Assembly (NCBI GenBank): GCA_959347315.1
Contig: OY365811.1
Coordinates: 30,009,904-30,073,903 of the forward strand
From: Bimastos eiseni
Taxonomy: Eukaryota > Annelida > Clitellata > Crassiclitellata > Lumbricidae
Length of the DNA: 64,000 nucleotides
Direction: 5' to 3'
Made by a program: the position numbers and the translations under genes. The notes under the pieces were generated by a model. The model saw only the letters and a list, made by a program, of their open reading frames with translations. It did no database searches and had not been told where the DNA came from. Shown here one piece after another: positions 50,601 to 62,387 of the stretch; positions within the stretch are counted from its first letter, which is position 1; each line of letters starts with the position of its first letter.

Positions 50601-53600
50601 TTTTAAATCAACGTCAAAGTCTAAAAATCAAAATATAACCATATTATGATTATATTTTGATTTTTATAAGGTCAATATATTATGTGCCTAACTCTCATCT
50701 GTACGTCTGCTTGCCAGTAGATCTGGATGTGTGGCGGACGACTTGAAACCGTAATTTGTTCCCACGTGGGGCATATCTTCCGTAGTCGAACGCCAAGCAC
50801 CTGGCCTGGTCGTATGCACTCGAATTCCGCTCGATTGGCGTTCGTCTGGATGGACGAATACAGCAAATACTACTTCGATAAAGTTGGCCACAATTTGGTT
50901 AGTGCTCTTTGATGACGGAAGATGGTTTGACTGGCCACATGATTGTTCTTATTAGACAACTACAGCTCTAAACACCTGTTCTGCAAGACAAAGTGTGCTA
51001 TAATTAGGACAAGGTGGTGTAGGCTAAGGCTATTGTTAATTTTTTTAAGATGTTGATCTGTCACTAGTAACTATAGCGACTTTTCATCGCCTTCTAAATC
51101 TCTCTTGTCAATTGTCATCACTTATGGGCGCTTTTGTAAAGTTAGATAATGTTGATCAGCGTTAATAATTAAGCCTACTTACTTCATGCAATGTATTTGT
51201 GACCGCCTGTTACACACTTGGATGTAGCTCTTCGGCTTGTGACTCCTGTTGGGGTCAACAAATGAGTATCCGTACCGAGATGAGTGGGAGGTAAATGAGA
51301 CGACTTCTCGTTGGATTCTTTCAATAATTTATATGCCGATTGCGCCTTAAGAATCAGGGTCTGAGGATTCTGAGGATCAGTATAATATGTTTCCTGCCTT
51401 TTTATGAACGATCTGTTGAGTCCACTGCTGCTGATGGTAGTTGAAGCTGAAGCGTGATTGGTAACATTGCAACAGCTACACTGGCTTCCAATCTTCAAAA
51501 TCTCTCTCGTCGTGTATCGTATTCATTCTGGAATCCCGTCCTCGTGTACAGGGCATCCATGTTTACAACTTGTCCTGCCTCCAATTCTATGGGACTCCGA
51601 TCGTTTGACGTTTCACTGTAATCCGCACAAACAGGAAGTTTGATAAACGTGTCTTCTCAGACCTTTGACGCAAAAAATAAAACAGTTTTACAATTTCAGT
51701 TTGTCAATGCACTTTTGATGCTCAATTTAAATTAAACTTAAAACTCATTGAGTCATTGTGCTATTGTGACTAGGAATGTAGAGCAGCGCGCTTTCGTACA
51801 AGACTTATTTTGGTTAAGAGCGCTATTAATTAATCTTTAGTTGTATTAATGCATTGCATGACAGAAACGATCCAATTATAAAGTGGACAACATTTCTATG
51901 TGCGTTTTTTTGGTTTGAAACAAATTATTTAGGCCTACTTCAAGTGACTCATCGAGATTCAACGTTGTAAGACATAGGAATTAAAAAGTTTAAAAAAATC
52001 ACATCAGTAGGCCTAGCACTTGCTTGAAAATATCTTGGACCGATGGCTGTCATTTCCTGCTATCACTTGAGCAATGTAGGCGAATAGTGGGCAGAATGAA
52101 CCAACCAGGGTATGTAATACCCGCATCATTTCTATTTTCCTGTATGAAAAACTGTATTCGGAATACTGACTGAATTTTGTGACTTACAGGGTGACTATGG
52201 CAATATCGATCAACGCAAGAAGTTACGCGAGCAGCTTAAGTGCAAATCGTTTGATTGGTTTCTCAAAAACATCTATCCAGAACTCTTTATTCCTGGTGAA
52301 TCTTTCGCTGCAGGACCGGTAAAATCAACTCATAGAATAATGCCCTAGCGCAGTATGCGGTTAAGGGTTTGTAAGAAATGTAATTTCACTAAGGCTAGTA
52401 GGCGGTCCTTCACATTCATTTTATGTTGGCTTATGATAAATGTATGCTTTAAATATTTCACTACAAGTAGGCCTAAACGATGCTGCTGAAAATAGAAACC
52501 ATGAAGATCGATTTTAGTCCTCTAATAACTGTTTGTGTATTCTTTTAAACCCTTTCTTTATATGAATTATATACCAAACTTAGGCCATAATCGGCAGTGC
52601 TTTTGAGGTTCTTAAAGGCGCTATACCAATCATGCGTCTTGATGCATAACTAACTGCTCAATAACTGACGTCCTTTATTATGCATTTACTAAATTATACA
52701 GCGCATTATGATAGAACATAGACATTGTGTCGAATGCTGCTGTGTGTCTGTGTTGTTTCCTGCCTCATAGATTCGTAACAGAGTCCAGAACAGCGATTTG
52801 AAATCTATATGTATCGAAGCAGCCACAGAAAGACCTCTTAGAGGTTCACGGATTGGTGTTGCCAGTTGTCGCGAACATGCTGAAACTCAGGTACACCACT
52901 TGTTGATCATTCTACATTTCTACGATTGATAGAATCTGTTTTAAAGCTTTCTGTCCTGACCGTGACACATTTAAAAGACGATGCAGAGCGATTTTTATAA
53001 ATTTCGAGATGTGGTATTATTTAGTTAATTGAGAGAGAAAATGGTCGTAGCTTAGGCCTGCATTTGTGGGCAGAGTTTTGGCAGACACATAGTCATATGC
53101 CGGCATAATTCATACATGGAGTTTACGATGAGCGTATACGGACAAAAGCTCTCTGTGTGTAACAGGAGATGAATAACAGTTCTTACTCAATGTTGGAAAC
53201 AAAACAGCGGCACAGCTATCACATGCGCAGGGGGTGCAAGGCATCTGGGCCCACGACTTCCAGGGACCCATAGAAATAATTAAATTATTTATCCAATTGG
53301 CATTCCTGGTCATTTGATGACATACCTAATTGCTCGTGATGTTCGAATACTTCAGCAGTCGACACACTTACATTACTTCCTTAATTTTCTGATACAAAGA
53401 AGCCAAGATCCCAGCCACAGTATGGATTACTTTAACTCCTTGTATCTTGCTTCTTATTCCTGTAACAAACATATGATGCGAACGCTCGTTTTCGAACTTG
53501 AAAATCTTCAAAATGTCAAAAACTATGTGAGAAGCACAATGTCACTCTCTGATCTGGCTTAGCTTTGTACATAAGCTATAAAATTTATAGCAGCGGTTCT

Positions 53601-55876
53601 AAACCTATTTAGTGTTGCGACCCCTTGATAATATTTCCATTACTGTGACGACTTCAACATTAGAATTGATTGAGTAACTTCTTTCATGGCATTTTGCTAC
53701 TATTATGATCCAATTCAATTTTTTTATAACCATTGTGCATAAGCTTAAGTAGACCCCAGAAGGTTTTCATGATCAATCAATAAATCAATTTACAATTATA
53801 TGCTGACTAAAATTTAGACAATTTTAAAGGTAAAATTTGGTAAGTGAGATGTTTACTTTGATTCCCATCATCTATTGTTTATTGCAGGCCTACTATGTAC
53901 AATTAAGACACACAAATCAGTGGCAGCAGATATATATGTATATATTGCATCAGGTTTAAACATTGCTTAAGATTTACGAATAAAAGCAATTACAGAATGC
54001 GATAAAGAAAATTTCATACACAAGTTAAATTTTTTTTTGGCATTTTGCAATTCTCAGAAGAGCGTGAAAGATAGCTTTTGCTTCCTTCTCACCAATTCAA
54101 AAATTCTTGGGGCGAGCTTTGCAAGAGCGCAACGCAGATCACACTGATCACCTTCTCCCACGTGTTTACTTATACATTTTAACATGATGAACAGCAAATT
54201 TTAAAATCCTGTTTCACACAAATTTGGTTTTGGGATAGGAAGAAGGAGGCACCAAACAATCTCAAACTAAACAATATATGACTGCAAACAATTGATCCAG
54301 AATTTAGTAACTGGTATTGAAGCAGAATCAAGTTTTCGCTGCAGCACAACACTGAAATTGGCTCAATAAATTTCTGAAGGTTCCAGTCCATCCCTTTCAA
54401 ATCGTAATGCGACCTACGTGTGGGTCACGACCCACAGGTTGAGAACCGCTGCTATATATGGGCTACGGAGACTGAGCGTGCGGAGATGAGCGACTTTCTG
54501 TTGAAGAAAAGGCTAGAAAAGAGGACTCTATCATGCCATGGCATTTGTTTTAAGTACTAGTAGGCTACTGTTAGGGTATAGGAATGCAAAGTGACACCTG
54601 TTCAATTCGATAACTGAGAGTTAGAACAAGAGTTTTTTTTCTTGCACAATTTTCTCAAGTGAATATAGGACCTTTCCATTTGTCCTGTGGACAGACTCTG
54701 ACTGAACTATAGATAGACTCTGACTCATCCTGATTTCTCATTAACTCTTCACAAATTTCGACTATGAATTAATGTCTCTATTGTCCCATTATTGTGCTCT
54801 TAATATCGCTTAATGTTGCGCCGAACAAATAACGACAACTTATTTCAGATTCCTATTGGCTCTTGCCGTTGAACCTGATTAACACATTGTCCTTGCTTTT
54901 TAGCGACCATCGAATGATGTCAACGTTATCTCTAGAGAAGTTTTTATTGTTCTTCAATAGGTTTGGTTTCTGAGTGTATTGGAGGAGGTGAGACGCGACG
55001 ATGGTTGCTTTGACTTCCCTGGAACGTCTATATATGCAGTAACATACGTATGTCATGGACTAAAAGGCAATCAGGAGTGGAGTTACAACATGGCAAGTTT
55101 TTACAGCCTCGTAGAAAAAACTCATTCGCACTTTGATTTAACTGTTTCTGTCTCCCTTATTGCTGAAGGATTTATAGATTCGTTGGTGTCGACATCTGTC
55201 AGTTGGTTGTTTTTGATACAACTCATTCAGTTTAACAGATAAATAATTGTCATTTGTTGAAATATCTAGATAATTATCGCATGATAGGTGGTCTGCCATG
55301 CTGAGCCTGCTTCTGTGAGTACAGTAGGTTATGCTCTAGAATCGGGCTATAATTTCTTGTAAGCCATAACCTCCGCAGTAACAGGATCTTCATGTGTTGT
55401 TGTCAGTTGTCATTCACTTTGTGTAATCATTCCTATATGAGGTACAGTTCGGACCAAGGACACTGAATACGTATGAGCTGTCAACAGCAGCCAGTCTGGC
55501 TTAATAATGACAGCCTGTTAGATAAAGATAGAGGATACCACAAAACATTGTTACACATAGAAGAGCTAATTCCTATCGTTCTACCGATGACCCTTAGCAG
55601 CTGTAAAGCAGGTGATGACATTTAATTCATTCTTCGCCATTATATAATTGTGCCATTAGTTTTATTACTGTAGTTAACTACGGAGTTCTTTGTTTATAGG
55701 ATAATACGATACGGCACAAGCTCACCAATCTGTGCCTAACACTGACAAAGGATATGTCTGGTCTGCAAATGGAGCAGTGTATCGGCACAGACTATCAAAT
55801 CTGGTACTGGGATCGCAGGACTCCAGACTCCTATCAGAAACGACGAGGTCTCCAGGCCATGCCTCTGCCAAGGTAG
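38660..55876 (+). CDS. GALNT11: Polypeptide N-acetylgalactosaminyltransferase, GALNT11-like, 651 aa
   Basis: Eleven exons: 38660-39062, 42008-42161, 44874-45040, 47275-47439, 49030-49243, 49445-49562, 50721-50897, 52190-52318, 52771-52890, 54961-55092 and 55700-55876. All join in frame. The ATG at 38660 is the only one in the first exon's frame ahead of the membrane anchor (residues about 9-29, [20 protein letters not shown]). A stem runs to about 135. The GT-A catalytic domain has [10 protein letters not shown], metal-binding Asp289-Ser-His291 (DSHCE), the Gal/GalNAc-T motif ending WGGENLE (397-403) and His425 in SHVGHIF. A ricin-type lectin domain (about 511-640) has three QxW repeats. The family starts mucin-type O-glycosylation, moving GalNAc from UDP-GalNAc to Ser/Thr in the Golgi. 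HIFR...[13 protein letters not shown] and [11 protein letters not shown] favour GALNT11, which acts on Notch in vertebrates; the paralogue is less sure than the family. The exon 3 acceptor is weak (GGCTGAAG) and the exon 10 donor is GC. Confidence 0.92.
41489..41692 (-). mobile_element. tRNA-derived SINE, family 1, copy 2
   Basis: Reverse complement of the 25614 copy: GTGGCA at the 5' end near 41690, B box GGGTTCGACCC, body GGGACCTTGAGCACGTCC and 3' GAAGGGCGAT near 41491. It lies in GALNT11-like intron 1 and is more diverged than the other copies. Confidence 0.85.
42692..44084. mobile_element. hAT-type non-autonomous element, 1.39 kb, exact 8-bp TSD
   Basis: Left end CAGCGTTTCCCAAACTGTG and right end AGATTGGGAAACGCTG (reverse complement CAGCGTTTCCCAATCT) are inverted. 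TTCCGCGGAACC-type motifs lie just inside both ends. CGTTATAG is duplicated at 42684-42691 and 44085-44092. The interior carries ~35-bp repeats in opposite orientations on either side of about 43.62 kb. It lies in GALNT11-like intron 2. Confidence 0.93.
43390..43830. repeat. Inverted pair of degenerate ~35-bp minisatellite arrays
   Basis: 43390-43560 reads GAAGCTGGATTGATGA-AAAG repeatedly. 43690-43830 reads CATCAATCCAGC, CATCAATCCTGCTTCCATTT, its reverse complement. It lies inside the hAT-type element at 42692-44084. Confidence 0.75.
45879..46016. repeat. (GAT/GAC)n trinucleotide repeat
   Basis: GATGATGATGACGACGATGA-type repeat in GALNT11-like intron 3. A short (CTG)n follows at about 46080-46098. 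The Met- and His-rich open frames are by-products. Confidence 0.95.
46785..47150. repeat. 18-bp minisatellite (GAATGGAGACCTATCACT)
   Basis: About 20 irregular copies in GALNT11-like intron 3, ending some 125 bp before exon 4. An 18-bp unit gives open frames with a repeated FSDRSP hexapeptide on minus, which I regard as fortuitous. Confidence 0.9.
48062..48282 (+). mobile_element. tRNA-derived SINE, family 1, copy 3
   Basis: GTGGCACAGTGGCCGATCGG, then GGTTCGACCCTCGTCCGGGG, the shared body and the tail TAATAAATAAATAAAT. It lies in GALNT11-like intron 4. It lacks about 20 bp between the A and B boxes relative to copy 1. Confidence 0.88.
50060..50120 (+). mobile_element. Old SINE 3' tail motif
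   Basis: GCCTCTGATGAATTTCTCCT then AAGTGGCGCCATATAAATTC. Similar tails lie at 1986-2045 (GCGCCTCTGAGTAGATTTCT, GGCGCCATATCAAG) and 58465-58525 (GGGGCGCTATATAAATTTCG, GAATGAATGAA). Confidence 0.4.
51455..51605 (+). mobile_element. L2/CR1-type LINE fragment
   Basis: It translates to [23 protein letters not shown], matching the LHWLPV..RI.FKI.LL.YK segment downstream of the RT domain in L2/CR1 elements. Lies in GALNT11-like intron 7. Confidence 0.55.
53591..54451. mobile_element. hAT (Charlie-like) non-autonomous element, 861 bp
   Basis: Left end CAGCGGTTCTAAACC and right end GGTTGAGAACCGCTG (reverse complement CAGCGGTTCTCAACC) are inverted. GACCC/GGGTC-containing motifs lie inside both ends. 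No exact 8-bp duplication; the flanks are ATTTATAG and CTATATAT. Lies in GALNT11-like intron 9. Confidence 0.75.
55093..55094 (+). other. GC splice donor of GALNT11-like intron 10
   Basis: AACATG|GCAAGT is followed by the next exon TATAG|GATAAT. A phase-0 join gives [15 protein letters not shown], which continues the lectin repeat. The nearest GT (GGCAA|GTTTTT) would put a stop immediately after the join. Confidence 0.8.
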
Positions 55877-56916
55877 CAACAGAAACCTATGCAGCCGTGT
55901 GAACACTGTTGTATCTCTTGAGTTATTAGGTTTGGTTGGTGTTGATCATGTAATCGATTGTGGATGTCAGACCACAGACCATAATTACAGCATGGAAAGC
56001 GTAATTGTAAGGAAGTGCTGTGATATTATTCCATTCTGCTACTGAGGATATGTGACAGATGTTACAATTTGATAGCATTTCCAATAATACGAAATGGTGG
56101 TATCTTTTATTATTTTAAGTTTTCGTGGTATTTTAATTTGATCTGTAACAGATTACTCAGTCATTCTATATGTTGCTCATTTAGAGAACTAAGTCCGATG
56201 TTCGGAATTGTCTAATAGTGTGGTACACTTGAAACGGATGTCACGTTTGTGACGCTATTTGACACGTAATAAGAAAATGTCGATAATGCTGTTGCAGTTG
56301 GTCTATTTTGCCAATAGCCTATTTGATATGCGGATGATGGATACTCGCTTATACAGGCTTTAAGTACCTACATTTGCACTATAGAGTTGGAGATGACACA
56401 AGCCTCGCCATGGGCGGCTGATTCCAACCTAGAGGTAAACATGGTATGAACACAAGATATGAATGAGTTAGTGCTAGTCCAAAATAAGCTGACATCGAGA
56501 TTTGCACGAGTGGACCATCTGAAGTTATAGTGAGTTGCTATTTCGAAGTCGTTCACTTTCGAATAGCATAGGCCTACGGATAGTAGTCTCTACTCGTGAG
56601 CACAACAGACTAAAAATGCCATTAGAGTTTTGACGATCGTTTTGTCGTCCCATGGATCGCATGGACAAAGATCCGAGGACCATTTTTGTTTCTATTGTGC
56701 GAATGTCTGAGCACATGTTGTTCAATGACTTGCTGCCCAAAACAGGTGGAGAGCTCCCTTCGACCAAGAGCTCACGATGGAGTTCTCTCGGTGGCATAGC
56801 ATCGAATGCGAAGAAACTTTCTTATTTGTATGTTGTAGTTCTGATTAATCTAGTCTTTGAATGTGCAAATTTATGTATAATGTTGCTTGTCACTCAGCAT
56901 GCGGTCTGCAACTGTG

Positions 56917-56922
56917 AATAAA
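56917..56922 (+). promoter_or_regulatory. Candidate polyadenylation signal (AATAAA) of the GALNT11-like gene
   Basis: The first AATAAA I noticed downstream of the stop on plus, about 1.04 kb past it, in a non-coding stretch. Confidence 0.35.
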
Positions 56923-57884
56923 AGTCGATACTTTCTTACTTACTATTTAATTGACAGCAAAATAGTCACAGCTAAGCGCAGTTACGCGTACGTTAGGTGT
57001 TCAGGCAATTAATATGCAAAATTGAATGAATAACTTGGTTTATCAGGACACTTGGACTGTTTGTAAAGGTCTCTGCAAACTGCTGTTTGGTATTTCTGAC
57101 ACCCTTTATTATCCATCATTGGTGATCCCTCATTGGTGGTCAATCGTAGGTTTGCTCGAATCCAGAACTTCCTCCCCAACTCCGAACCTGCGTAGAACAG
57201 GTATTTATAGCCTGTCGATTGACGGTCGATTTCATTCAAAGACCCCATCAACCAAATCATTCGCTGATTCAAAAATACCCGGCTGTAGACGCCGATCATA
57301 AGTCCTTAAACATGAAGCTGAACCGAAAACCAACGATGTACTTCCTGCCTCATAAAATCGCATAGTCCAGGCGAGTATGAGAAGCACGAAACTGAGACAT
57401 CCTCGACGTCAACGCAGAATACATCGTGAACGGTAACTCGGTAACATCAGACGTCTAACCACGTCACAAATTGTCGCACAATTAACAATTTAATTACGAT
57501 TGTGTACTATAAAAAGCGACCGGGAAATCAATGCTACTCTGATGATCCGCCAAAATGACACAGACGGTGTTGTGACGGTTTAGAAATCCTAATTCAACTC
57601 CAACTCATGTTGAGTCAATCTTGTGTTAATGTTGCAATACGTGAGTCACAGAAGGGTGTCATTTCATGCATGTACAGTAGACTCTAGCTATGTAAGTATG
57701 TGTGTGTGTGTGCGTGTGGATATATGTATGAATGTATTTTTTGTATGAATGCATCTCTGAATGCTCTATGTGCGCATATACTTAGACTGGATTAATATAT
57801 CTATATGTGCATATTATAAAGGTATGTTTTAAATTAAATATCGAGGCACTAGTTTGTAGAGGGGCTGCGACATGATCATCCAAC

Positions 57885-59693
57885 TAGTGGCGTAGCGAGG
57901 CAAAGCGCCGCCTGGGGCGAAGGTACAAAATGCCGCCCCTGCCTATTTTTCCATCACTTCGTTCTTGCATACATAGGGCTACCACAAGATATGCACAAGG
58001 GGGTAGGCAAAGGGCGCCTGTTTTGAGTGCTTTCATTAGGCTCTCATATACATAATGATTATTCTATTCAGTATTTAAATAATTGTAGGGCCTACAGTTA
58101 GTAACAGAATCAGCATGCACTTTCAAAATTAAAGCTGTACGTCCTTTGACTAATTAAAATGCATTATCATTAGATATAAAGATATTAAAATAGAACAAGA
58201 TTGTATACTTTAAGAAATTAACCAGTTATAAAACAAGCAAATAAAGCAAGTCTTACAATAAAGTTACAAAACGTCTCGCAGGCTAGATTGAAAATTATAA
58301 AAAGTCTAAATAAATTTAAAACAAAACAATTCAAATCATAGGGCCTATTCTTTCTGTATACGTATTGAAAAGAAAGTCATAGGCCTAAACAATAATTTAA
58401 TCATAGTGAGACCATAGTAAATATGGTACTTAGAATGGATTAGTAACTGATAACTTTGACTAATTGGAGCGCTCATGAGTAGTAACCTTGAAGGGGCGCT
58501 ATATAAATTTCGTAATGAATGAATGAACTTATCATACGGATTACGGATACGGTACGGTCTCATACTTTCATTATGCCTGTCAACTGTTACAATTTAAAAA
58601 TTTACTTTTCTTGCTTTTCCGGCCTGCAGCAAAATTACTAATAACCTTGTCAAAGTTAATTGTGCTTGTCAAAGAGCGTTCGATTGAAAGAATTCCTAAA
58701 TTGTAATGTAGTGATTCTCTAATTGTGGGTCTTAAGTAGGTTTTAATTAAATTATTTTAATTAGTTTTTGTTTTGAAAATCCAAATTCTGTTTAGGGAAT
58801 AACTCTTTCATCAACCAGATTCTAATTAAGAAAGATTTTTTTGATAACTTCTATTTAAGTTAGATTTCGATTGTGAATCCAACTTTGCATTAATTTCTTC
58901 ATCACTCAATGTAGGCAAAAACGTCTTTCATTACTCAAGTTTCTGTTTCATAAAACCTTATTTGCATCAATACATGATGCATTTTGCAAGTTTTTTCATA
59001 AATCAAATTTACATTTAAGCAAAGATTGTCCCTAACCAATTCAACATTTTACTTAGGAAAGAATAATTTTTCATCAATCTAAGAATTTGCGCATTTTTAT
59101 AATTGCAAAATTTATTTCATTTTATAGGTCCGAAAGTGATGGCAAGATAGACAGTGGCGGCATTGCCATTTTGCAGCGTATCTATTAACACTAGGTGCCA
59201 TTCGACGATCCTTCTGCATAGGCCTATCGTATATGTTAGTTTTAAGTCGAGAAGAAGCAAGAAAGCATATGGTGCCTGGTTTAGACAAGAGAAGCAAGAT
59301 TCTTGAAGAGTGCAACTTATACAACTAGAATTATTTTTTTAATTTTTGCCAAAAATGCAGCCTCTAGGACAAGTGCCGCCTGTGGCCATTTTGCGCATTA
59401 ATATTATTGCAAAATTTATTTCATTTGATAGGTGCGAAAGTCATGGCAAGATAGACAGAGGCGGCATTGCCATTTTGCAGCGTGTCTATTGACACTAAGT
59501 GCCATTCGATGGTCCAAAGGTATATCGTATATGTTAGTTTTAAGTTGAGAAATAGCAAGAAGGCTTTAGGTTTAGACAAGAGCAGCAAGAATCTTGAAAA
59601 GTGCAAGTTATAAAAAAATATTTTTTAAATTTCTTTTTCCCGAAAATGTTGCCCCTAGGACAAGTGCCCCCTCGCCCCCTCGCTACGCCACTG
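57885..59693. mobile_element. hAT-type non-autonomous element, 1.81 kb, exact 8-bp TSD
   Basis: Left end TAGTGGCGTAGCGAGGC and right end CCTCGCTACGCCACTG (reverse complement CAGTGGCGTAGCGAGG) are inverted. CATCCAAC is duplicated at 57877-57884 and 59694-59701. GCCGCC-rich motifs flank the ends. The interior holds the ~35-bp minisatellite (58790-59090) and a 304-bp tandem duplication (59096 onward). No transposase frame. Confidence 0.93.
59096..59650. repeat. Tandem duplication, ~304-bp period, two copies
   Basis: GCAAAATTTATTTCATTTTA at 59105 recurs at 59409. GGCAAGATAGACAG, GGCATTGCCATTTTGCAGCG and TCGTATATGTTAGTTTTAAG recur in order. The second copy is somewhat shorter. Confidence 0.88.
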
Positions 59694-60260
59694 CATCCAA
59701 CATATCTAAACATGTGCCTGTCATGATAGACCAAGAATCTTTTTGACCTGCTTTGGAAGAAAAAGTACGGTTTTTCAGAATAATGTTGTCTCAGACGAAC
59801 TGCCACATTTGATAGCACACTGTCCTTGTGTGCAATGACGTCACCCCTCCCCCCGCAGACGCGTCTGGAATGGAAGAACAACGTCTTTTTATGATCGCGC
59901 ACTCTGATCAACTTATATTTGCCCTCGCATTGCACAGAGTTGAATTCTGGGAAAGTCAACAGAACCCTAGTTTGTATCGTTAAAACGTTAAACTCCCACG
60001 TCATGGATACCATGGGGGCATCGTTCTCCCAACCCTCCTTTGGTAGACGCCAGCCATACGTTAACTCGGGACCATTAGGTCTTCACAGACCGGATAGTTC
60101 GTCGACCCAGCTATCTCGAAATAGGAGGAATAACAAGAAGCCGTGCGATGTATCCGCCGTCTGTCGATGATGACTCCTAATCGTAGGACGGTTAGCGTCA
60201 CTCGAAGGAACGCACAGACGTGTGTATATTTAGTCTGACAATTATTATTACCAGCGGCAG

Positions 60261-60562
60261 ATGGCGTTTCCTTCTTCTGATGACGATCAACCCAAATCGT
60301 CCAGCATCATCATCAGCTGCGTCATGCACCGAACATCCATCGCTCACGACGATAGCCACAGACGAAACCTGTGTTCTGCTGCTGCAGCTGCTGCTGTTTC
60401 TGCCACCGTTGATGCTACAGCAATACTTGCTGCATCTCAATTTCCGGGCACCTGCACGCATGCGCGCATGCAGCAAACTGTTCTACGTTCCTCGCATGGA
60501 AATGCGCTTTACCGTTTCTCGACGTCTGATCAGGTCTTCTTCCGAGCTGTCAGTCCTACGAA
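60261..60562 (+). CDS. Candidate first coding exon of an unidentified gene
   Basis: A CpG-rich stretch ends in a strong donor, ACGAAG|GTGAGT at 60562/60563. Two plus frames stay open across it. One starts ATG at 60261 (MAFPSSDDDQPKSSS) and exits in phase 0. The other, open from about 60220 with an ATG at 60280, has a hydrophobic run CVLLLQLLLFLPPLMLQQYL followed by basic residues, like a type II membrane anchor, and exits in phase 2. I cannot choose between them and found no second exon before the window ends. Confidence 0.3.
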
Positions 60563-61167
60563 GGTGAGTCTTATGTAAGTACAGATTTATACTCCTGAAG
60601 TCTTTCATTGGTCAGCAGGTCTGCGGTTGGTCCATCAAGTGGTTGGGTCGCTATATCTACGAGCAAGAAAAACGGCCATAAGCTGAGACTGGTTCAAGTT
60701 ACCCAACATCGTTGCTCATTTTATTACTCGATTGACATGCGTGCGGCATTTAATTTAAAACCTGCATAGAGATACTTTATTTGACAGGTTTTATCCTAAA
60801 TCCTACTTTCCAGGAGTTCAGATAGCTAAATTGATGTGGCGAAAATTTGACCAGTTTCTTTATAAGAATGAAATCTTTAAGGTCACTCGGTACTCCTCTC
60901 CTAAAGGTCATGGAATGCTATGGTAATTCGCCATTTGCATCGGACAAAGTCAACGCATTTGACAGGTGAAGCTTGATGAGATTGACACCGATGATTTGGT
61001 CGTGTATTTGACGTGTTGTCTATTTGATATTCGCTCCGAATGATATCCATGCATTTGGCAAGTTACCTTCTCGAAAATTGACCATTATGGTAATCTTCGG
61101 TGATGATTTGGCCTATAAGATTGACCTAAGCCCCAATCAATGGGAGGTTTCGTACCGCTGAGGGCTA

Positions 61168-61310
61168 TAAGATATATATATATATATATACAGAGACAGA
61201 GGCACACAAAGAGTGAATACATAAAGAGAGGGAGATGACACATTCAAAGAGACAGGTAGAGACAGACAGATACAGTGACAGAGACAGAAACAGAGAGCGG
61301 GAAGGAATTC
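61168..61310. repeat. (TA)n followed by a purine-rich GAGACAGA tract
   Basis: A short TA microsatellite, then about 110 bp dominated by AGAGACAGA-like units. Confidence 0.75.
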
Positions 61311-62139
61311 AGATAATGCCCTTTCGAGGAAGCTTGTAGCTAAAAAGCGTCTTTATTGAAAAGTTTAGTAGAACTGCCGTCGTTGATGTTTTAGTAAACG
61401 TAGGGATTAGAGTCGATCTATGAAACGGTGTTGCAAAATCTTCTGACAGATCTCGAGATTTGAACCCACCCGAACGTATTCTGAGCTGTAGTGTTAGCTG
61501 GGACTAATATTAGTCCCAGGTTGTAGCATCATTAGTCAAACACTCTATATCTTAGAAGAAGAAACTGCTCGGAGAGAGATCTCGGTTCGCCACGTTATAA
61601 ATATCCAAGTAGTGAGTTTGCGTCGTGGTAGGCCTAACATGCAGTAGTCTTAAACAACTACGCTTAGGAAAACACCAGAATAAATGTAACATGATTACAG
61701 GTGAAATGAGTTAGTCAACGATGAGGTATTGTTTAAGGACAATGTGACGTTATATTTGTTGATTCATCGCTCATGTAGGCACCCCATGAAGGACTTGACT
61801 AGGCTTATGTATGCACAAAACGTATCGACTATACAATACACAGATTGATTTTGTGTGGCAGAACTCGGTGACTGTTTATGAAGAGTTACTCCAAGTGCAA
61901 ATTATAATAGGCCTACTAGAAGTTGCGCAATCTTTGAAGTTCTACCATGACAAGGCCTACATGTATTTCTTCAGCGTGGTTAGTGTTTTTTGCTCAGTCG
62001 GCTTTCAATAGACCTACGTTGAATTTAACTATTTGGACGTTTTTTTACATACATTAGAAAGGCAAGACAAGATGAGTACCGTATCGAAGGAATATCTCAA
62101 TCTGAATTATATAGATGGCCGCTAAATAGATGGCCAGAT

Positions 62140-62268
62140 CAGAGGTGGCGATCTCGCTTGACCGGTGGGGACACCCAATGAGAGGAGTAGGGAATGTGAG
62201 GGGACACACGTATAGATTGTCCCCTCTCTGTAAAAAGGTGGGGGAACTTGTCTCCCTCGATACCCCTG
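62140..62268. mobile_element. hAT-type MITE, family 1, 129 bp, exact 8-bp TSD
   Basis: It starts CAGAGGTGGCGATCTC and ends CCTCGATACCCCTG. GGCCAGAT is duplicated at 62132-62139 and 62269-62276. Core sequence matches the copies at 9007 and 37785. This copy's clean duplication defines the family's ends. Confidence 0.92.
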
Positions 62269-62387
62269 GGCCAGATCATCTCAGATGCTGGTATGCGGAC
62301 GTCCTAGAATACCAGATATTCGCCTTGCAACGAATCTGTTACTAGTTACCGGATTCAATATAATTTTATTCAAACCACCTAAGACGA

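Larger units (their letters stand above)
55877..60200. other. 3' UTR and spacer after the GALNT11-like gene
   Basis: No further exon supported. It contains the 1.8-kb hAT-type element. A 56-codon frame from 60003 (MDTMGASFSQPSFGRRQPYV onward) contains an MGxxxS start resembling an N-myristoylation signal, but nothing else supports it. Confidence 0.4.

Noticed and set aside
53110..53562. Open frames beside the Charlie-like element as transposase
   Set aside because: They lie outside its inverted ends and show no hAT dimerisation or catalytic motifs.
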